A stretch of 64,000 nt of DNA from Microbacteriaceae bacterium VKM Ac-2854 (GCA_013205085.1 JABMLH010000002.1:499425-563424), one strand, 5' to 3'. Shown: positions 42,070-51,435, counted from the stretch's first letter. Program-made: numbers and translations. The notes: generated by a model from the letters alone, not told the origin.

Positions 42070-42110
42070 CGCCCGGGGTGACGTTACCCTCCCGGGCGTG
42101 TCGCGCGCAA
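42070..42110 (-). promoter_or_regulatory. Promoter with nested palindrome before the small gene and rtcB
   Basis: On the minus strand TTGCGC (42110-42105) and TAACGT (42086-42081) are 18 bases apart. The -10 box is inside GGTAACGTCACC, an imperfect palindrome, which is framed by the perfect inverted repeat GCCCGGG (42070-42076) and CCCGGGC (42091-42097). This looks like an operator over the promoter. Confidence 0.5.
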
Positions 42111-42126
42111 GACGGCCACCCTTCTG

Positions 42127-42171
42127 GCGAAAAGTTGCAGCCCTGGGCCGGCGAGGGCTGCAACTTTTCGC
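42127..42171. repeat. Family B palindrome, copy B4
   Basis: A perfect 18-bp stem GCGAAAAGTTGCAGCCCT (42127-42144 with 42154-42171) and a 9-base loop. It lies between the divergent promoters of the rtcB small gene and of sdaA, ending 24 bases before the sdaA -10 box, so it is not a terminator of a neighbouring gene. Confidence 0.92.
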
Positions 42172-42195
42172 GAGGGGAAGGGCGGTGGCCGAGCG

Positions 42196-42201
42196 TAGAG
42201 T
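42196..42201 (+). promoter_or_regulatory. -10 box of sdaA
   Basis: TAGAGT, seven bases before the ATG. The intervening AGGAAG could also act as a ribosome-binding site for a longer mRNA. Confidence 0.5.
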
Positions 42202-42208
42202 CAGGAAG

Positions 42209-43585
42209 ATGAGTGCGTATGTGTCGGCGTTCGACCTGTTCAGCGTTGGGATCGGGCCTTCCAGCTCGCATACGGTCGGCCCGATGAATGCGGCGCGAGC
42301 CTTCGCGCAGCAGCTGGCGGACGACGGACTGATCGATCGGGTCGCGCAGGTCAGCTGCACGCTCTACGGCTCGCTCGGCGCGACCGGCATCGGGCACGGC
42401 ACGCCCGACGCCGTGGTGGCGGGGCTCGCCGGGCTCGACCCGGCGGATTGCGATCCCGCGGCCGTGCGCGGCGCCTGGTCCGAGCTCGGACCGGAGTCGC
42501 GCATCCGGCTCGCCGGGGTGCACGAGATCCGGATGCGCCGCGACGACATCGCCTTCGAGCCGCGCACGCGCCTGCCCGAGCATCCGAACGCGCTCACCTT
42601 CAGCGTCTGGCTGGGCGAGGACCCGCTGCCCGCGATCGAGCAGAGCTACTACTCGATCGGTGGCGGCTTCATCCGCAAGGCCGGGCACCGGGCGGAGCTG
42701 GCGTCGCTCGCCGCGCATCCGTATCCGTTCGACACCGCCGTCGAGCTGTTGCAGCTCTGCCGCGAATCGGGGCTACGGATCGACGAACTCGCCAGCGCCA
42801 ACGAGCACGCGCTGCACGGCGACGACGTGGATGCGCGACTCGACCTGATCTGGGACGCGATGGCCGCCTGCGTCGAACACGGTCTGGCCACCGAGGGGGT
42901 GCTGCCCGGCGGACTGGGCGTTCAGCGGCGGGCGCCGCGGATGCGCGCGCACCTGGACGCGATCGAGAGCGACCCGACGGATCCGGCCCGCGCGACCGCG
43001 ATCGAGTGGCTGCACGCCTTCGCCCTCGCGGTGAACGAGGAGAACGCGAGCGGTGGCCGCGTCGTGACGGCGCCGACCAACGGGGCCGCGGGCATCGTGC
43101 CGGCGGTGGCGCACTACTACCTCCGCTTCGTGCGCGGGGCGGATCGGGAGGGCATCCGTCGCTACCTGCTCACGGCGACGGCGATCGGCTCGTTGTTCAA
43201 GACGAACGCTTCGATCTCCGGCGCGGAGGCGGGTTGCCAGGGCGAGGTCGGCACGGCCTGTGCGATGGCGGCCGGAGCGCTGTGCGCCGCGCTCGGCGGC
43301 ACCCCGGGCCAGGTGGAGAACGCGGCCGAGATCGCGATGGAGCACCACCTCGGGCTGACCTGCGATCCGGTCGGCGGACTGGTGCAGATCCCGTGCATCG
43401 AGCGCAACGCGATCGCCTCCTCCACCGCCGTCAGCGCTGCCCGTCTCGCGCTGCACGGCGACGGCGCGCACGTCGTCTCGCTGGACACCGTGATCGAGAC
43501 CATGCGCCAGACGGGCATCGACATGAGCTCGAAGTACAAGGAGACCAGCGAGGGCGGCCTCGCCGTCAACGTCATCGAGTGCTGA
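42209..43585 (+). CDS. sdaA: L-serine ammonia-lyase (iron-sulfur type)
   Basis: It deaminates L-serine to pyruvate. The 458 residues contain both usual parts in one chain: the N-terminal beta part ([20 protein letters not shown]) and the alpha part with the cluster-binding cysteines in [15 protein letters not shown] and IPCIERN, plus [19 protein letters not shown]. It depends on an oxygen-labile [4Fe-4S] cluster. The ATG of MSAYVSAFD is preceded by AGGAAG and a TAGAGT box. It is a single gene with a family D palindrome directly downstream. Confidence 0.95.
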   Translation: MSAYVSAFDLFSVGIGPSSSHTVGPMNAARAFAQQLADDGLIDRVAQVSCTLYGSLGATGIGHGTPDAVVAGLAGLDPADCDPAAVRGAWSELGPESRIRLAGVHEIRMRRDDIAFEPRTRLPEHPNALTFSVWLGEDPLPAIEQSYYSIGGGFIRKAGHRAELASLAAHPYPFDTAVELLQLCRESGLRIDELASANEHALHGDDVDARLDLIWDAMAACVEHGLATEGVLPGGLGVQRRAPRMRAHLDAIESDPTDPARATAIEWLHAFALAVNEENASGGRVVTAPTNGAAGIVPAVAHYYLRFVRGADREGIRRYLLTATAIGSLFKTNASISGAEAGCQGEVGTACAMAAGALCAALGGTPGQVENAAEIAMEHHLGLTCDPVGGLVQIPCIERNAIASSTAVSAARLALHGDGAHVVSLDTVIETMRQTGIDMSSKYKETSEGGLAVNVIEC

Positions 43586-43588
43586 CCT

Positions 43589-43663
43589 CTGCGAGGGACC
43601 CGCGGAGCGCGCGTCGGACCCGCGGACCGCGGCGCCCTCGCGCGCTCGCGGGGTCCCTCGCAG
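43589..43663. repeat. Family D palindrome, copy D2
   Basis: Left arm CTGCGAGGGACCC and right arm GGGTCCCTCGCAG match copy D1; inside, GAGCGCGCG pairs with CGCGCGCTC. It starts three bases past the sdaA stop and ends 47 bases before the -10 box of the next gene on the same strand. Confidence 0.9.
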
Positions 43664-43710
43664 GATGACGGGGCGTTACGTCTGGGCGAGGGGACGCGCG
43701 AGGGGATGGT

Positions 43711-43716
43711 TAGCGT
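43711..43716 (+). promoter_or_regulatory. Leaderless -10 box of the sulfurtransferase gene
   Basis: TAGCGT, six bases before the ATG. Confidence 0.6.
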
Positions 43717-43722
43717 GGTGGC

Positions 43723-44595
43723 ATGACGTACCTCGCCTCGCCCGTTGTGTCGACGCAGTGGCTCGCCGACCATCTCGGCAGCGACGACCTCGTTGTGCTC
43801 GATGCCAGCGTGCTGCTGGTGCGCGGATTCGACGGGCGGATGAGCTACCTCACCGGGGAGGACCAGTTCCTGGTCGACGGCCACGTGCCGGGCGCGGTGT
43901 TCGCGGACGTGCTCGAGCACCTCTCCGACCCGGACGGTCGCTACCCGTTCACCCGTCCGAGCCGGTCGGCGTTCGAGGCCGCCCTGTCGGAGCTGGGGGT
44001 CGATGCCGACAGCACGGTGGTCGTCTACGACTCGGGAGTCGGCCAGTGGGCGGCACGGGTGTGGTGGTTGCTGCGCGGCTTCGGCTTCGATGCGGCCGCG
44101 GTGCTCGACGGCGGCATGAGCGCGTGGCGCACGGAGGAGCGCCCGGTCGAGGTGGGACACGTTCCGCCGCGGGCGGATCGACGCTTCGTGGCCGGATCCG
44201 AGCGAGCGCGGTTGTGGGCGGATCGCGCCGAGGTGGAGCGGATCGTGAGCGGTACGGCGCCCGGCGCACTGGTCTGCGCGGCGCCCGCGAAGGAGTTCAC
44301 CGGCGAGAGCTCGCAACGAGCCCGAGCCGGCCACATTCCCGGATCGATCGGGGTTCCGGCTGCGCGGCTGGTGGATCGGCAGACGAACACCCTGCTGCCG
44401 CCGGAGCGACTGCGGGAGCTCTTCACCGATGTGCTCGACGCGCCACGCATCGTGCTCTACTGCGGCGGCGGGATCGCGGCGGCGGCGGACGCGCTCGTGC
44501 TCACCCTGCTCGGGGCGCGCGATGTGGCGGTGTACGACGGCTCGCTGGCCGAATGGGCGGACGACCCGGCACTGCCGCTGGTGGTCACGGTCTGA
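43723..44595 (+). CDS. Two-domain rhodanese sulfurtransferase
   Basis: A 290-residue protein of two rhodanese domains. The N-terminal domain (about residues 5-135) is inactive and ends in VWWLLRGFGFDAAAVLDGG; the C-terminal domain (about 160-290) has the active-site Cys in VLYCGGGIAA. CGGG-type loops with extra small residues resemble neither the CRKGVT of thiosulfate nor the CGSGVT of 3-mercaptopyruvate sulfurtransferases exactly, so the donor is uncertain. It is leaderless by the TAGCGT box and is convergent with the DUF255 gene. Confidence 0.92.
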   Translation: MTYLASPVVSTQWLADHLGSDDLVVLDASVLLVRGFDGRMSYLTGEDQFLVDGHVPGAVFADVLEHLSDPDGRYPFTRPSRSAFEAALSELGVDADSTVVVYDSGVGQWAARVWWLLRGFGFDAAAVLDGGMSAWRTEERPVEVGHVPPRADRRFVAGSERARLWADRAEVERIVSGTAPGALVCAAPAKEFTGESSQRARAGHIPGSIGVPAARLVDRQTNTLLPPERLRELFTDVLDAPRIVLYCGGGIAAAADALVLTLLGARDVAVYDGSLAEWADDPALPLVVTV

Positions 44596-44624
44596 ACCCG
44601 TACAGGATGGCGGGTGAGAGGAGA

Positions 44625-44694
44625 GGCCACCCCAAGATGACGCGATCAGATCCGCGTGATTGCGCGGATGTCGACACGATCGGAGCGGGTGGCC
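44625..44694. terminator. Nested hairpin between convergent genes
   Basis: GGCCACCC (44625-44632) pairs with GGGTGGCC (44687-44694), followed by TTTCGG. Inside is a perfect hairpin ATCCGCG-TGATTG-CGCGGAT (44650-44669). It may end the sulfurtransferase transcript and, from the other side, the DUF255 transcript. Confidence 0.45.
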
Positions 44695-44722
44695 TTTCGG
44701 TTCGCCCGTCATCGTGGACGGC

Positions 44723-46492
44723 TCAGCCGAAGACGTCCTCCGGCAGCACCGCCGTTGGCAACGCGCAGACGAAGTCCTGGCAGGCGTAGACGGTCGTGGT
44801 GCCGCTGTGGGCGCCGCGTCCGTCGAACAGCTCGAAGCCGGCGGCGGCGAAGTCGCGCGCCTCGTCCGGGGTGACGATCGCCACCACCGAACGCTCGCTC
44901 GAGCGCGCGCGGGTCCGGAGCCGTACGGCGTCCGGAGCGACCACCACGAGCTGTGCAACCGGTCGCGCCAGTCGGCCGGCCAGCGCCAGCACCGAACCGA
45001 AGCCGAGCGGATGCTGCAGCGCGTCGACCGCGCGCACAACGGATTCGGCCGCGGCCCGATATCGCCGTTCCCCCGTCAGCAGGAAGAGCGTCTCGGCCGC
45101 GTGCCCGAGCGCCGAGGCGCCGGAGGGGTAGGCGCCTTCGGACGGATCGCTGGACAGCAGCAGCCCGCGTGCGCTCAACGTCGGGTCACCGCCGCCGGGC
45201 ACCCCGAACGGTTCGCCCGCCGCCCGCGCCCCGTCGACCAGCTGCCGCGCGGCGGTCGCGTAGCCGGCCGCACCGGTCGCGAGCGCGAGGTCGAGCAGTC
45301 CGCCGGCCAGCATCCCGATGTCCTCGAGCGCGGGCCGAGCCGTCGAGGCGACGCCGCTCAGCGACGCGCGCACCACGACCTCGCCGCCGTCGATGTGCGT
45401 CGCCAGCAGGTAGTCGGCCGCGGCTCGGGCCGCGTCGATCCGCCCGGCGCGAGCGAGAGCCCCGATCGCGAGGCCGTTCCAGCCGGTGAGTACCTTCTCG
45501 TCGAGGGCCGGCGGCGCACCGCGGTCCTCCAGCGGAACGCGGAAGTAGCCGCCCTCGACACGTCGGCCGTCGATCTCGCTCTCCGAGTCCTGCGCGGCGG
45601 CGAATCCACCGCTGGGCGAGCGCAGCGTCGAGAGAAGGAAGCCCGCGATGCCGTCGGCCGTGGCGGACTCGCCCAGGGTCACGGCGACATCGAGCAGCTG
45701 CGCGTTGTCGTACAGCATCCGTTCGTAGTGCGGCTCGGACCAGTCGCGCCGGGTGGCGTAGCGGAAGATGCCGCCGTCGTCGTCGCGCAGAGGCGACGCA
45801 GCGATCGCGCGCAGGGTGCGTCGGGCGAGGTCGCGACCGGATGCCCGGCTCGCGAGGAACCCGAGCACCGGAGCGACGGGGAACTTCGGCGCGCCGCCGA
45901 ATCCGCCGTACTCCGGATCCTCCAGCGCGGCCAGGGCCGCCACGGCGGCATCGAGTTCGGCGTCGCCGGGCAGACCCGCCATAGCCCGAGCACCGCTGGA
46001 GCGCACCGCGGCCGCCACGGCACCGGCGGTCTCGAGCACCTGCTCGTGCCGATCCGTCCACGCCTCCGACACCGCGGCGAGCACATCACGCAACGCGGGC
46101 ACGCCCGACACCGCGACGGGCGGGAAGTAGGTGCCGGCGTAGAAGGCCTCACCGCTCGGAGTCGCGAAGACCGTCAGCGGCCAGCCGAGATCCTGGGTGA
46201 AGGCACTCGCCGCAGCGAGGTAGCTGGTGTCGACGTCCGGATGCTCCTCGCGGTCCACCTTGATCGCCACGAACCGAGCGTTCAATTCGGCGGCGAGCCG
46301 CGGATCCGCGAAGGATTCGCGCGCCATCACATGGCACCAGTGGCAGGTCGCGTATCCGATCGAGATCAGAACAGGCACGCCGCGGCGCTCGGCCTCGGCG
46401 AACGCCTCCTCGCCCCACGGGAACCAGTCGACGGGATTGTCCGCGTGCGAGCGCAGGTACGGGCTGACGCTGGAGCGGAGTCGTTCGGCCAT
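44723..46492 (-). CDS. DUF255 thioredoxin-fold protein (YyaL/SSP411 type)
   Basis: A 589-residue cytoplasmic protein. The N-terminal thioredoxin-like domain (about residues 1-165) has CHWCH in [18 protein letters not shown] and the typical start [22 protein letters not shown]. The rest resembles an alpha/alpha six-barrel of the N-acylglucosamine epimerase type ([32 protein letters not shown]). The biological role is not known. The ATG follows a TAGCGT box by seven bases. It is preceded on the same strand by the MFS gene, 76 bases away. Confidence 0.92.
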   Translation of the reverse strand: MAERLRSSVSPYLRSHADNPVDWFPWGEEAFAEAERRGVPVLISIGYATCHWCHVMARESFADPRLAAELNARFVAIKVDREEHPDVDTSYLAAASAFTQDLGWPLTVFATPSGEAFYAGTYFPPVAVSGVPALRDVLAAVSEAWTDRHEQVLETAGAVAAAVRSSGARAMAGLPGDAELDAAVAALAALEDPEYGGFGGAPKFPVAPVLGFLASRASGRDLARRTLRAIAASPLRDDDGGIFRYATRRDWSEPHYERMLYDNAQLLDVAVTLGESATADGIAGFLLSTLRSPSGGFAAAQDSESEIDGRRVEGGYFRVPLEDRGAPPALDEKVLTGWNGLAIGALARAGRIDAARAAADYLLATHIDGGEVVVRASLSGVASTARPALEDIGMLAGGLLDLALATGAAGYATAARQLVDGARAAGEPFGVPGGGDPTLSARGLLLSSDPSEGAYPSGASALGHAAETLFLLTGERRYRAAAESVVRAVDALQHPLGFGSVLALAGRLARPVAQLVVVAPDAVRLRTRARSSERSVVAIVTPDEARDFAAAGFELFDGRGAHSGTTTVYACQDFVCALPTAVLPEDVFG

Positions 46493-46499
46493 GGCATCC

Positions 46500-46505
46500 A
46501 CGCTA
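46500..46505 (-). promoter_or_regulatory. Leaderless -10 box of the DUF255 gene
   Basis: TAGCGT on the minus strand, seven bases before the ATG. Confidence 0.5.
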
Positions 46506-46568
46506 CGGGCCCGGTGGGCGAGCCGGCCGGACGCACGTAACTTCGGCAGGCACGACCACCGCACCGGC

Positions 46569-47774
46569 TCAGTCGGACAGCTCCGCCTCTTGGCGGGCGG
46601 AGGGCACCAGCGGCAACGCGATCGCCGGCACCAAGGCGACCGCGACGAAGGCCAGCGGATAACCGACCACGCCGGTCAGCGCGCCGACGGCCGGTCCGAC
46701 CACGGCCGCGGCGGCGAACTGCCCGGTGTTCTGCGCTCCGAGCGCCCGGCCCGACCAGTACGGCCCGGCGATCACCGCGACCGAGGTGAACGCCAGCCCG
46801 TTGTCGGCCACGGACACGGTGGTCGCGATCACGAACAGGGCGGCGGCTAGGAACATCCCCGCGTGCGCGGCGCTCGCACCGGCCAGGCACAGCAGCACCA
46901 CCACGCCGGCCAGCGCCACCCAGCGCAACGGCCGGAGGTTGGAGCCGACGCGGTCGCTGAGCACTCCGACGCCGAGCCGTCCGAAGGCCCCCGCGAACTG
47001 CGCCGCGCCGATCAGCACCCCGGCGGGCAGCGGATCCCAACCCTGATCCGCCACCAGCCAGACCAGGCCGAACGTCGACAGGGTGAACTGCGGCACGACC
47101 AGCAGCGCTGAGACCAGGTGGATCCGCCACAGCGCGTTGTGCGCCCGGTACGGATTCGCGGGCGGCTCGGCCAGCTCGGCGCGCGGGGTGCGCGGCGGGT
47201 CGACCACCCCGATCGCGCAGGCCACCGCCAACACCCCGAGCAGCAGCACGGGCACCGCGATGGCCGCCGTGATGCTCACCCCGGCCGCCAGCGGCGGCAC
47301 CGTGAGCGAAGCGATGGTCACGCCGAGCGGTTGGCACATCTGCCGGATCCCCATCACCAGGCCGCGCCGCTCCTTCGGGAACCAGCCGATCACCACCCGT
47401 CCGCTCGCCGCGTTCACGCTCGCCGAGGCCATGCCGCCGATCAGGAAGAAGGCCCCGAGCCAGACGACATCGCTGGACAGCATCGCGAACGCGCCCGCCG
47501 CGGCCGTCAGCGCGACGCCGATCGAGATCACCGCCCGCTCACCGAATCGGTCGGTGATCGCGCCCCACGCGATCAACGTGAGCACCAGGCCGACGTTGGG
47601 CGCGGCGGCGAGGAGCCCCGCGGCGGCGAGGGAGTAGCCGTATTCGGAATGCAGCAGCGGGATCAGGAACGCGGGCACGGTGACGAAGACGGTCGTCGCG
47701 GTCTGCGCGGCGACACCGAGACCGAGCATCAGCCACGGCCGGGGTGTGCGGACACGGGTCTCGACGGTCGTCAC
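46569..47774 (-). CDS. MFS transporter
   Basis: A 401-residue, 12-helix major facilitator. The first loop carries the family motif as [14 protein letters not shown], and the second half repeats it as [36 protein letters not shown] resembles the oxalate/formate or nitrate-type MFS branches. The substrate is unknown. The start is GTG with AAAGG nine bases upstream. It is divergent from a GntR regulator with 62 bases between, so that protein very probably controls it. Confidence 0.9.
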   Translation of the reverse strand: MTTVETRVRTPRPWLMLGLGVAAQTATTVFVTVPAFLIPLLHSEYGYSLAAAGLLAAAPNVGLVLTLIAWGAITDRFGERAVISIGVALTAAAGAFAMLSSDVVWLGAFFLIGGMASASVNAASGRVVIGWFPKERRGLVMGIRQMCQPLGVTIASLTVPPLAAGVSITAAIAVPVLLLGVLAVACAIGVVDPPRTPRAELAEPPANPYRAHNALWRIHLVSALLVVPQFTLSTFGLVWLVADQGWDPLPAGVLIGAAQFAGAFGRLGVGVLSDRVGSNLRPLRWVALAGVVVLLCLAGASAAHAGMFLAAALFVIATTVSVADNGLAFTSVAVIAGPYWSGRALGAQNTGQFAAAAVVGPAVGALTGVVGYPLAFVAVALVPAIALPLVPSARQEAELSD

Positions 47775-47790
47775 GATGGCGGCCTTTCTG

Positions 47791-47820
47791 GGATACGTTC
47801 TTGGGATACCAATAACGATA
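47791..47820. promoter_or_regulatory. Probable GntR operator between the MFS and GntR genes
   Basis: TTGGGATACCAA (47801-47812) is an inverted repeat TTGG-GATA-CCAA, and GGATAC or GATAC occurs three times between 47791 and 47820. This is the only AT-rich part of the 62-bp gap and probably serves both divergent genes. Confidence 0.45.
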
Positions 47821-47836
47821 CCGCGAAAGGAACCTG

Positions 47837-48499
47837 ATGACCGACACAGCCGCCGCCCTCTACGCCCGCGTGCGCAGCGCCATCCTGGAACTCGATCTCG
47901 TCCCCGGCCAGCGCCTGACCGAACGCGGCCTCGAGGCCGAGTTCGGCGCCTCGCGCACCCCGGTGCGCGCCGCTCTGCTGCGGCTCGAGGCCGACGGACT
48001 CGTGCGCCGGGACGCCCGCGCCTGGGCGGTCACACCGATCGACCTGGACGAGATCCGGGCACTCGCCGAGCTGCGCGAGGCGGTGGAGACCGCGGCCGTG
48101 CGGCTCGCCTGCGAGCGCGCCGACGACCGTGCGGTCGCGGCGTTGCAGGAACTGCTCGAGTCGTTCCGCCCGGCGGAATCGGACGCCGTGCAACTCGGTA
48201 CCGACTTCCACAGCGAGCTCGCCCGACTCTCCGGTAACGAGTTCCTCGTCGCGGCGGTACAGGGTGCGATGACCCGGCTGGCGCGCACCCGCTGGTTGGA
48301 GGTGCGCACCGCCGCATCCCGCGAGCAGGCGTGGTCGGAGCACGCCCATATCCTCGACTGCGTCGCGCGGCGTGAGGCGGAGGCGGCGGTCGCTGCGGTC
48401 ACCGCGCACATCCGCGAGACGAACGCCCGGCTGGTGGCGGTGCTCGCGGCGGATCGCCGGGCGCTCGGCGCGCGCGGGCTGAGGCTGGTCGGCGGCTAA
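47837..48499 (+). CDS. GntR-family regulator with FCD domain
   Basis: A 220-residue regulator. The winged helix (about residues 5-70) has LVPGQRLTERGLEAEFGASR and TPVRAALLRLEADGLV. The C-terminal all-helical FCD domain (about 75-210) has the metal and ligand residues in DFHSELARLSGN and HAHILDCVARREAE. Such proteins sense small organic acids. AAAGGA lies six bases before the ATG. It is divergent from the MFS gene and convergent, across G-rich DNA, with the lyase operon. Confidence 0.92.
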   Translation: MTDTAAALYARVRSAILELDLVPGQRLTERGLEAEFGASRTPVRAALLRLEADGLVRRDARAWAVTPIDLDEIRALAELREAVETAAVRLACERADDRAVAALQELLESFRPAESDAVQLGTDFHSELARLSGNEFLVAAVQGAMTRLARTRWLEVRTAASREQAWSEHAHILDCVARREAEAAVAAVTAHIRETNARLVAVLAADRRALGARGLRLVGG

Positions 48500-48536
48500 G
48501 GCTGCGGGAGGGCTGCGGACCCGCGCGACCTCTTGC

Positions 48537-48634
48537 GGAAATGCAGGGTGAGCGGCGAAGTTACCGTGCTCATCCGCATGATCCGCCCTCATTCCCGTCC
48601 CGACCCTGCATTTCCGTTCCCACCCTGCATTTCC
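48537..48634. repeat. Inverted repeat with a duplicated right arm
   Basis: GGAAATGCAGGGTG (48537-48550) can pair with either of two downstream copies, ACCCTGCATTTCC (48603-48615) or CACCCTGCATTTCC (48621-48634). The loop is 52 or 70 bases. It lies past the GntR gene, between convergent genes. Confidence 0.8.
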
Positions 48635-48636
48635 AA

Positions 48637-48777
48637 AACGGCGGGACGGGCGGGATGCGGGATGCGGGATGCAGGAGGGGCGGGATAAGGGACGGGCGGG
48701 ACGAGGGACGGGCGGGACGAGGGAGGACCGGGACGAGGGACGGACGGGACGGCGGGACGGACGGGAAGGGCGGAGCC
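48637..48777. repeat. G-rich minisatellite
   Basis: About 140 bases with G runs on the plus strand and almost no C runs: GGGATGC repeats three times, then GGGACGGGCGGGACGA-like units repeat. The plus strand could form G-quadruplexes. It ends one base before the stop codon of the lyase gene. Confidence 0.85.
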
Positions 48778-48778
48778 G

Positions 48779-50101
48779 CTACTCCCCCGCCAGCACGCCG
48801 AGCGTTGCGGCGACCTGAACGGCGCCGACCGGGGAGGCGGCCAGGACGCCGTCCAATGCTGCGATCGTCGCCGAGGTACCGGCGCCCAGCGGCCGCGCGC
48901 CCGCGGCGGTGATCGCGTCGGCGGCGGTGAGCAGCTCGATAGCGAGCAGCTGTCGGGTCAGGCGGAGCGCGCGCTGCCCGGCCTGCAGGGCGAGCGGTGC
49001 GAGTGAGGCGTGGTCCTCGACGCCCTCCGACAGCGAGGTCAGCCCGAGCGTCACCGGGTTCGCGAGCTGGCGCAGCTCGGCGACCAGGGCGGCCGCGGAG
49101 TACGACAGCAGACCCGGCGCGCGGTTCTCGCCCGCACGGCGACGATCCGCGGCCTGCGCCGTGAGGTGCGAGATGCGCCGTTCTGCGGCGTTCGCCAGCG
49201 CGACCAGCGCCAGCCGCGAACTCTCCAGCGCGAGCGCGAGGCCGACCGCGTCGAAGTTGCCGCCCGACACCATCCGCCCCTCGACGACGAGCGGATTGTC
49301 GGCCGGCGTCGCCAGCTCGCCCTCGACCGCGGCGGCGAGTGCCTCGACGGCGAGCCGGAAGGCACCGTGGATCTGCGGCACGGAACGGAAGGAGATCGGA
49401 TCCTGCACGGACGGCGCGGCTGCGGTGCCGAGGAAACTCCCGCTCAGCAGCGCCAGAACCGCGGATTCCCCGACCGCCGGTCCGCGTCGCAGCACGGGGT
49501 CGAACGGCGACAACGAGCCGCCCCGACCGTTCGCGCCGAGCGCCTCCAGCGAGACCGCGACGGCCAGGTCGGCCTCGTCCGCGAACGCCCGCAACTCCGC
49601 CACGAGCAGCGCCGAGACGCCGACCGAGTAGGCGTTCGCGCTGACCGCGGCGAGCGCCTCGTGCGCGGCGAGCGGTACCCGCTGCCGCGCGACCGCCGCG
49701 ACTTCGGCGAGCTGAGTCAGATCGGAGGCACCGATCGAGCCGATCGACGGCACCACGATCGGCACCCGCTCGTTCAGCAGTCGCTCGTACTCCTCGGCCA
49801 GCTCGACGCGCACGCCCGAGCCGCCATGCGCGAATCCGATCAGTCGCGCGGCGATCAGCGCTCGCACCTCGCGCTCCGGCAGGGGGTCGCCGATGCCGCC
49901 GCGATGGTTGTCGACGATGCGGTTCTGCTGCGCCGCCACATCCGTCACCGCGAGGTCGCGGCCGGAGCCGAGGTGCCGGTTCAGCCCGTAGGTCGGCGTT
50001 CCCGCGGCGAGCACGCGCTCGACCGTCGCGCGCGCGGCGCTGATCCGGTCCAGGGCGTCCGGATGCAGCGAAACCGGCGCGCCGTCCGCGATCGCGACCA
50101 C
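48779..50101 (-). CDS. Atypical aromatic amino acid lyase homologue (HAL/PAL superfamily)
   Basis: A 440-residue member of the histidine/phenylalanine ammonia-lyase fold. Family landmarks are TYGLNRHLG, GRMVSGGNFDAVGLALALE, SFRSVPQIHGAF and EGVEDHASL. The segment that normally reads GASGDL, whose Ala-Ser-Gly becomes the MIO cofactor, here reads GASDL: the Gly is missing. The catalytic Tyr before SxR (usually YSLR) is Ile (ISFR). The enzyme may therefore act without MIO. The N-terminus is unclear: the frame has a GTG at 50101, but homology extends upstream (LIEIGARRARLADVV), where a CTG at 50140 overlaps the stop of the previous gene (CTGA). It is the last gene of a three-gene operon. Confidence 0.8.
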   Translation of the reverse strand: MVAIADGAPVSLHPDALDRISAARATVERVLAAGTPTYGLNRHLGSGRDLAVTDVAAQQNRIVDNHRGGIGDPLPEREVRALIAARLIGFAHGGSGVRVELAEEYERLLNERVPIVVPSIGSIGASDLTQLAEVAAVARQRVPLAAHEALAAVSANAYSVGVSALLVAELRAFADEADLAVAVSLEALGANGRGGSLSPFDPVLRRGPAVGESAVLALLSGSFLGTAAAPSVQDPISFRSVPQIHGAFRLAVEALAAAVEGELATPADNPLVVEGRMVSGGNFDAVGLALALESSRLALVALANAAERRISHLTAQAADRRRAGENRAPGLLSYSAAALVAELRQLANPVTLGLTSLSEGVEDHASLAPLALQAGQRALRLTRQLLAIELLTAADAITAAGARPLGAGTSATIAALDGVLAASPVGAVQVAATLGVLAGE

Positions 50102-50136
50102 ATCCGCGAGCCGCGCCCGCCGCGCGCCGATCTCGA

Positions 50137-51435
50137 TCAGAACTCCCGCAGGTTCGCCCGCAGCCCGCGCCCGGTGTACTCACGACGCAGCAGGCCGCGC
50201 CGGCGCAGCACCGGTGCGAGCGGGTCGAGCGTGCGGTGCACGTTGGCCGGATGCACCTGGCCGGAGAACAGGAAGCCGTCGGCGGCCGGCGCCAGCTCCT
50301 CGAGCCGGTCGGCGATCTGCTCGGCGGTGCCGATGAGCGCCAGGCCGTCCTTGTTCGCGCGGGTCTGCAGGATCTCCCGCAGCGTCGAGCCGGCCGGCGC
50401 CGACTTCACGAAGTTGTCCAGCGTGCCCTGGTTGCTGTTCGTGCTCAGCTCGGGCAGCGGCGCGTCGAGATCGAAGCTCTTGAAGTCGACGCCCGAGAGG
50501 TACGAGATCGACTGCAGCTGCTCGTCGATCGCGGCCTGGGTCAGCTCGGCGCGGCGGGCGCGCAGGGCGGCGCTGTCCTCGTCGTTCGCGGTGACCAGCG
50601 GCTGCACCACGAAGAGCACCTTGACGTCGTCCGGGTCGCGTCCGTGCGACGCGGCGACCTCGCGGATGCTGTCGCGGAAGACCGCGTTGCGCTCCGGCGT
50701 CGTGGAGAGAGCGAGGATCACATCCGAGTACGCCCCCGCGAAGTCGCGGCCGCGTCCGGACGCGCCGGCCTGCACCATCACGGGCTCCTCCTCCAGAGGA
50801 GCGGTGTTGATCGGCCCGCGCACCTGGAAGAACTCGCCCTTGTGGTGGATCGGGCGCACCTTCTCGAAGTCGGCGAAGACGCCGCGCTCGGTGTCCTCCA
50901 CGATCGCGTCGGCATCCCACGAACGCCAGAGCTTGCGGACCACGTCGACCCACTCCTCCGCGCGGTCGTAGCGGAGGTCGTGGTCGATCTGCTTGTCGAG
51001 GCCGTAGTTCTGCGCGGCGATGTCGGAGCCGGACGTCACGACGTTGAAGCCGAGCCGGCCGTCCGCGAAGTGCTGCAGAGTCGCCAGCAGGCGCGCGGCG
51101 GTGAAGGGCTCGTAGAAGCTGGCGCTAAGGGTCGGCACGATGCCGAGGTGCTCGGTCGCCTGCAGGAGGTAGGGCACCAGCGGCAGCGGATCGTGCTTGG
51201 GCACGAAGCGCGCGTCGCGCAGGTTCACCTCGGCGGTGCCGCCGTAGGTGTCGGGCACCGTGACGCCGTCCTCGATGATCAGCAGGTCCAGGCCCGCACC
51301 CTCGAAGGCCGCCGCCGCGTCCTGGTAGACCCGCGGCTTCTTCCAGTCGTAACCCTGCCGGTACGTCGGGTCGCCCCAGCCCTGCACACCGAAGCCGGCG
51401 CCGAGGAACCAGCCGAAGTGCTTCTGGTCGCTCAC
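50137..51435 (-). CDS. FMN-dependent monooxygenase, NtaA/SnaA/DszA family
   Basis: A 432-residue luciferase-like TIM barrel that would use reduced FMN from a separate reductase. The start SDQKHFGWFLGAG, the segment GRLGFNVVTSGSDIAAQNYG and EEEPVMVQAGASGRGRDFAG are typical of the group that oxidises nitrilotriacetate, sulfones or alkyl sulfides. The GTG overlaps the stop of cysK by four bases (GTGA), so translation is coupled. Its position between a cysteine synthase and a lyase suggests a role in releasing sulfur from an organic compound. Confidence 0.9.
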   Translation of the reverse strand: MSDQKHFGWFLGAGFGVQGWGDPTYRQGYDWKKPRVYQDAAAAFEGAGLDLLIIEDGVTVPDTYGGTAEVNLRDARFVPKHDPLPLVPYLLQATEHLGIVPTLSASFYEPFTAARLLATLQHFADGRLGFNVVTSGSDIAAQNYGLDKQIDHDLRYDRAEEWVDVVRKLWRSWDADAIVEDTERGVFADFEKVRPIHHKGEFFQVRGPINTAPLEEEPVMVQAGASGRGRDFAGAYSDVILALSTTPERNAVFRDSIREVAASHGRDPDDVKVLFVVQPLVTANDEDSAALRARRAELTQAAIDEQLQSISYLSGVDFKSFDLDAPLPELSTNSNQGTLDNFVKSAPAGSTLREILQTRANKDGLALIGTAEQIADRLEELAPAADGFLFSGQVHPANVHRTLDPLAPVLRRRGLLRREYTGRGLRANLREF

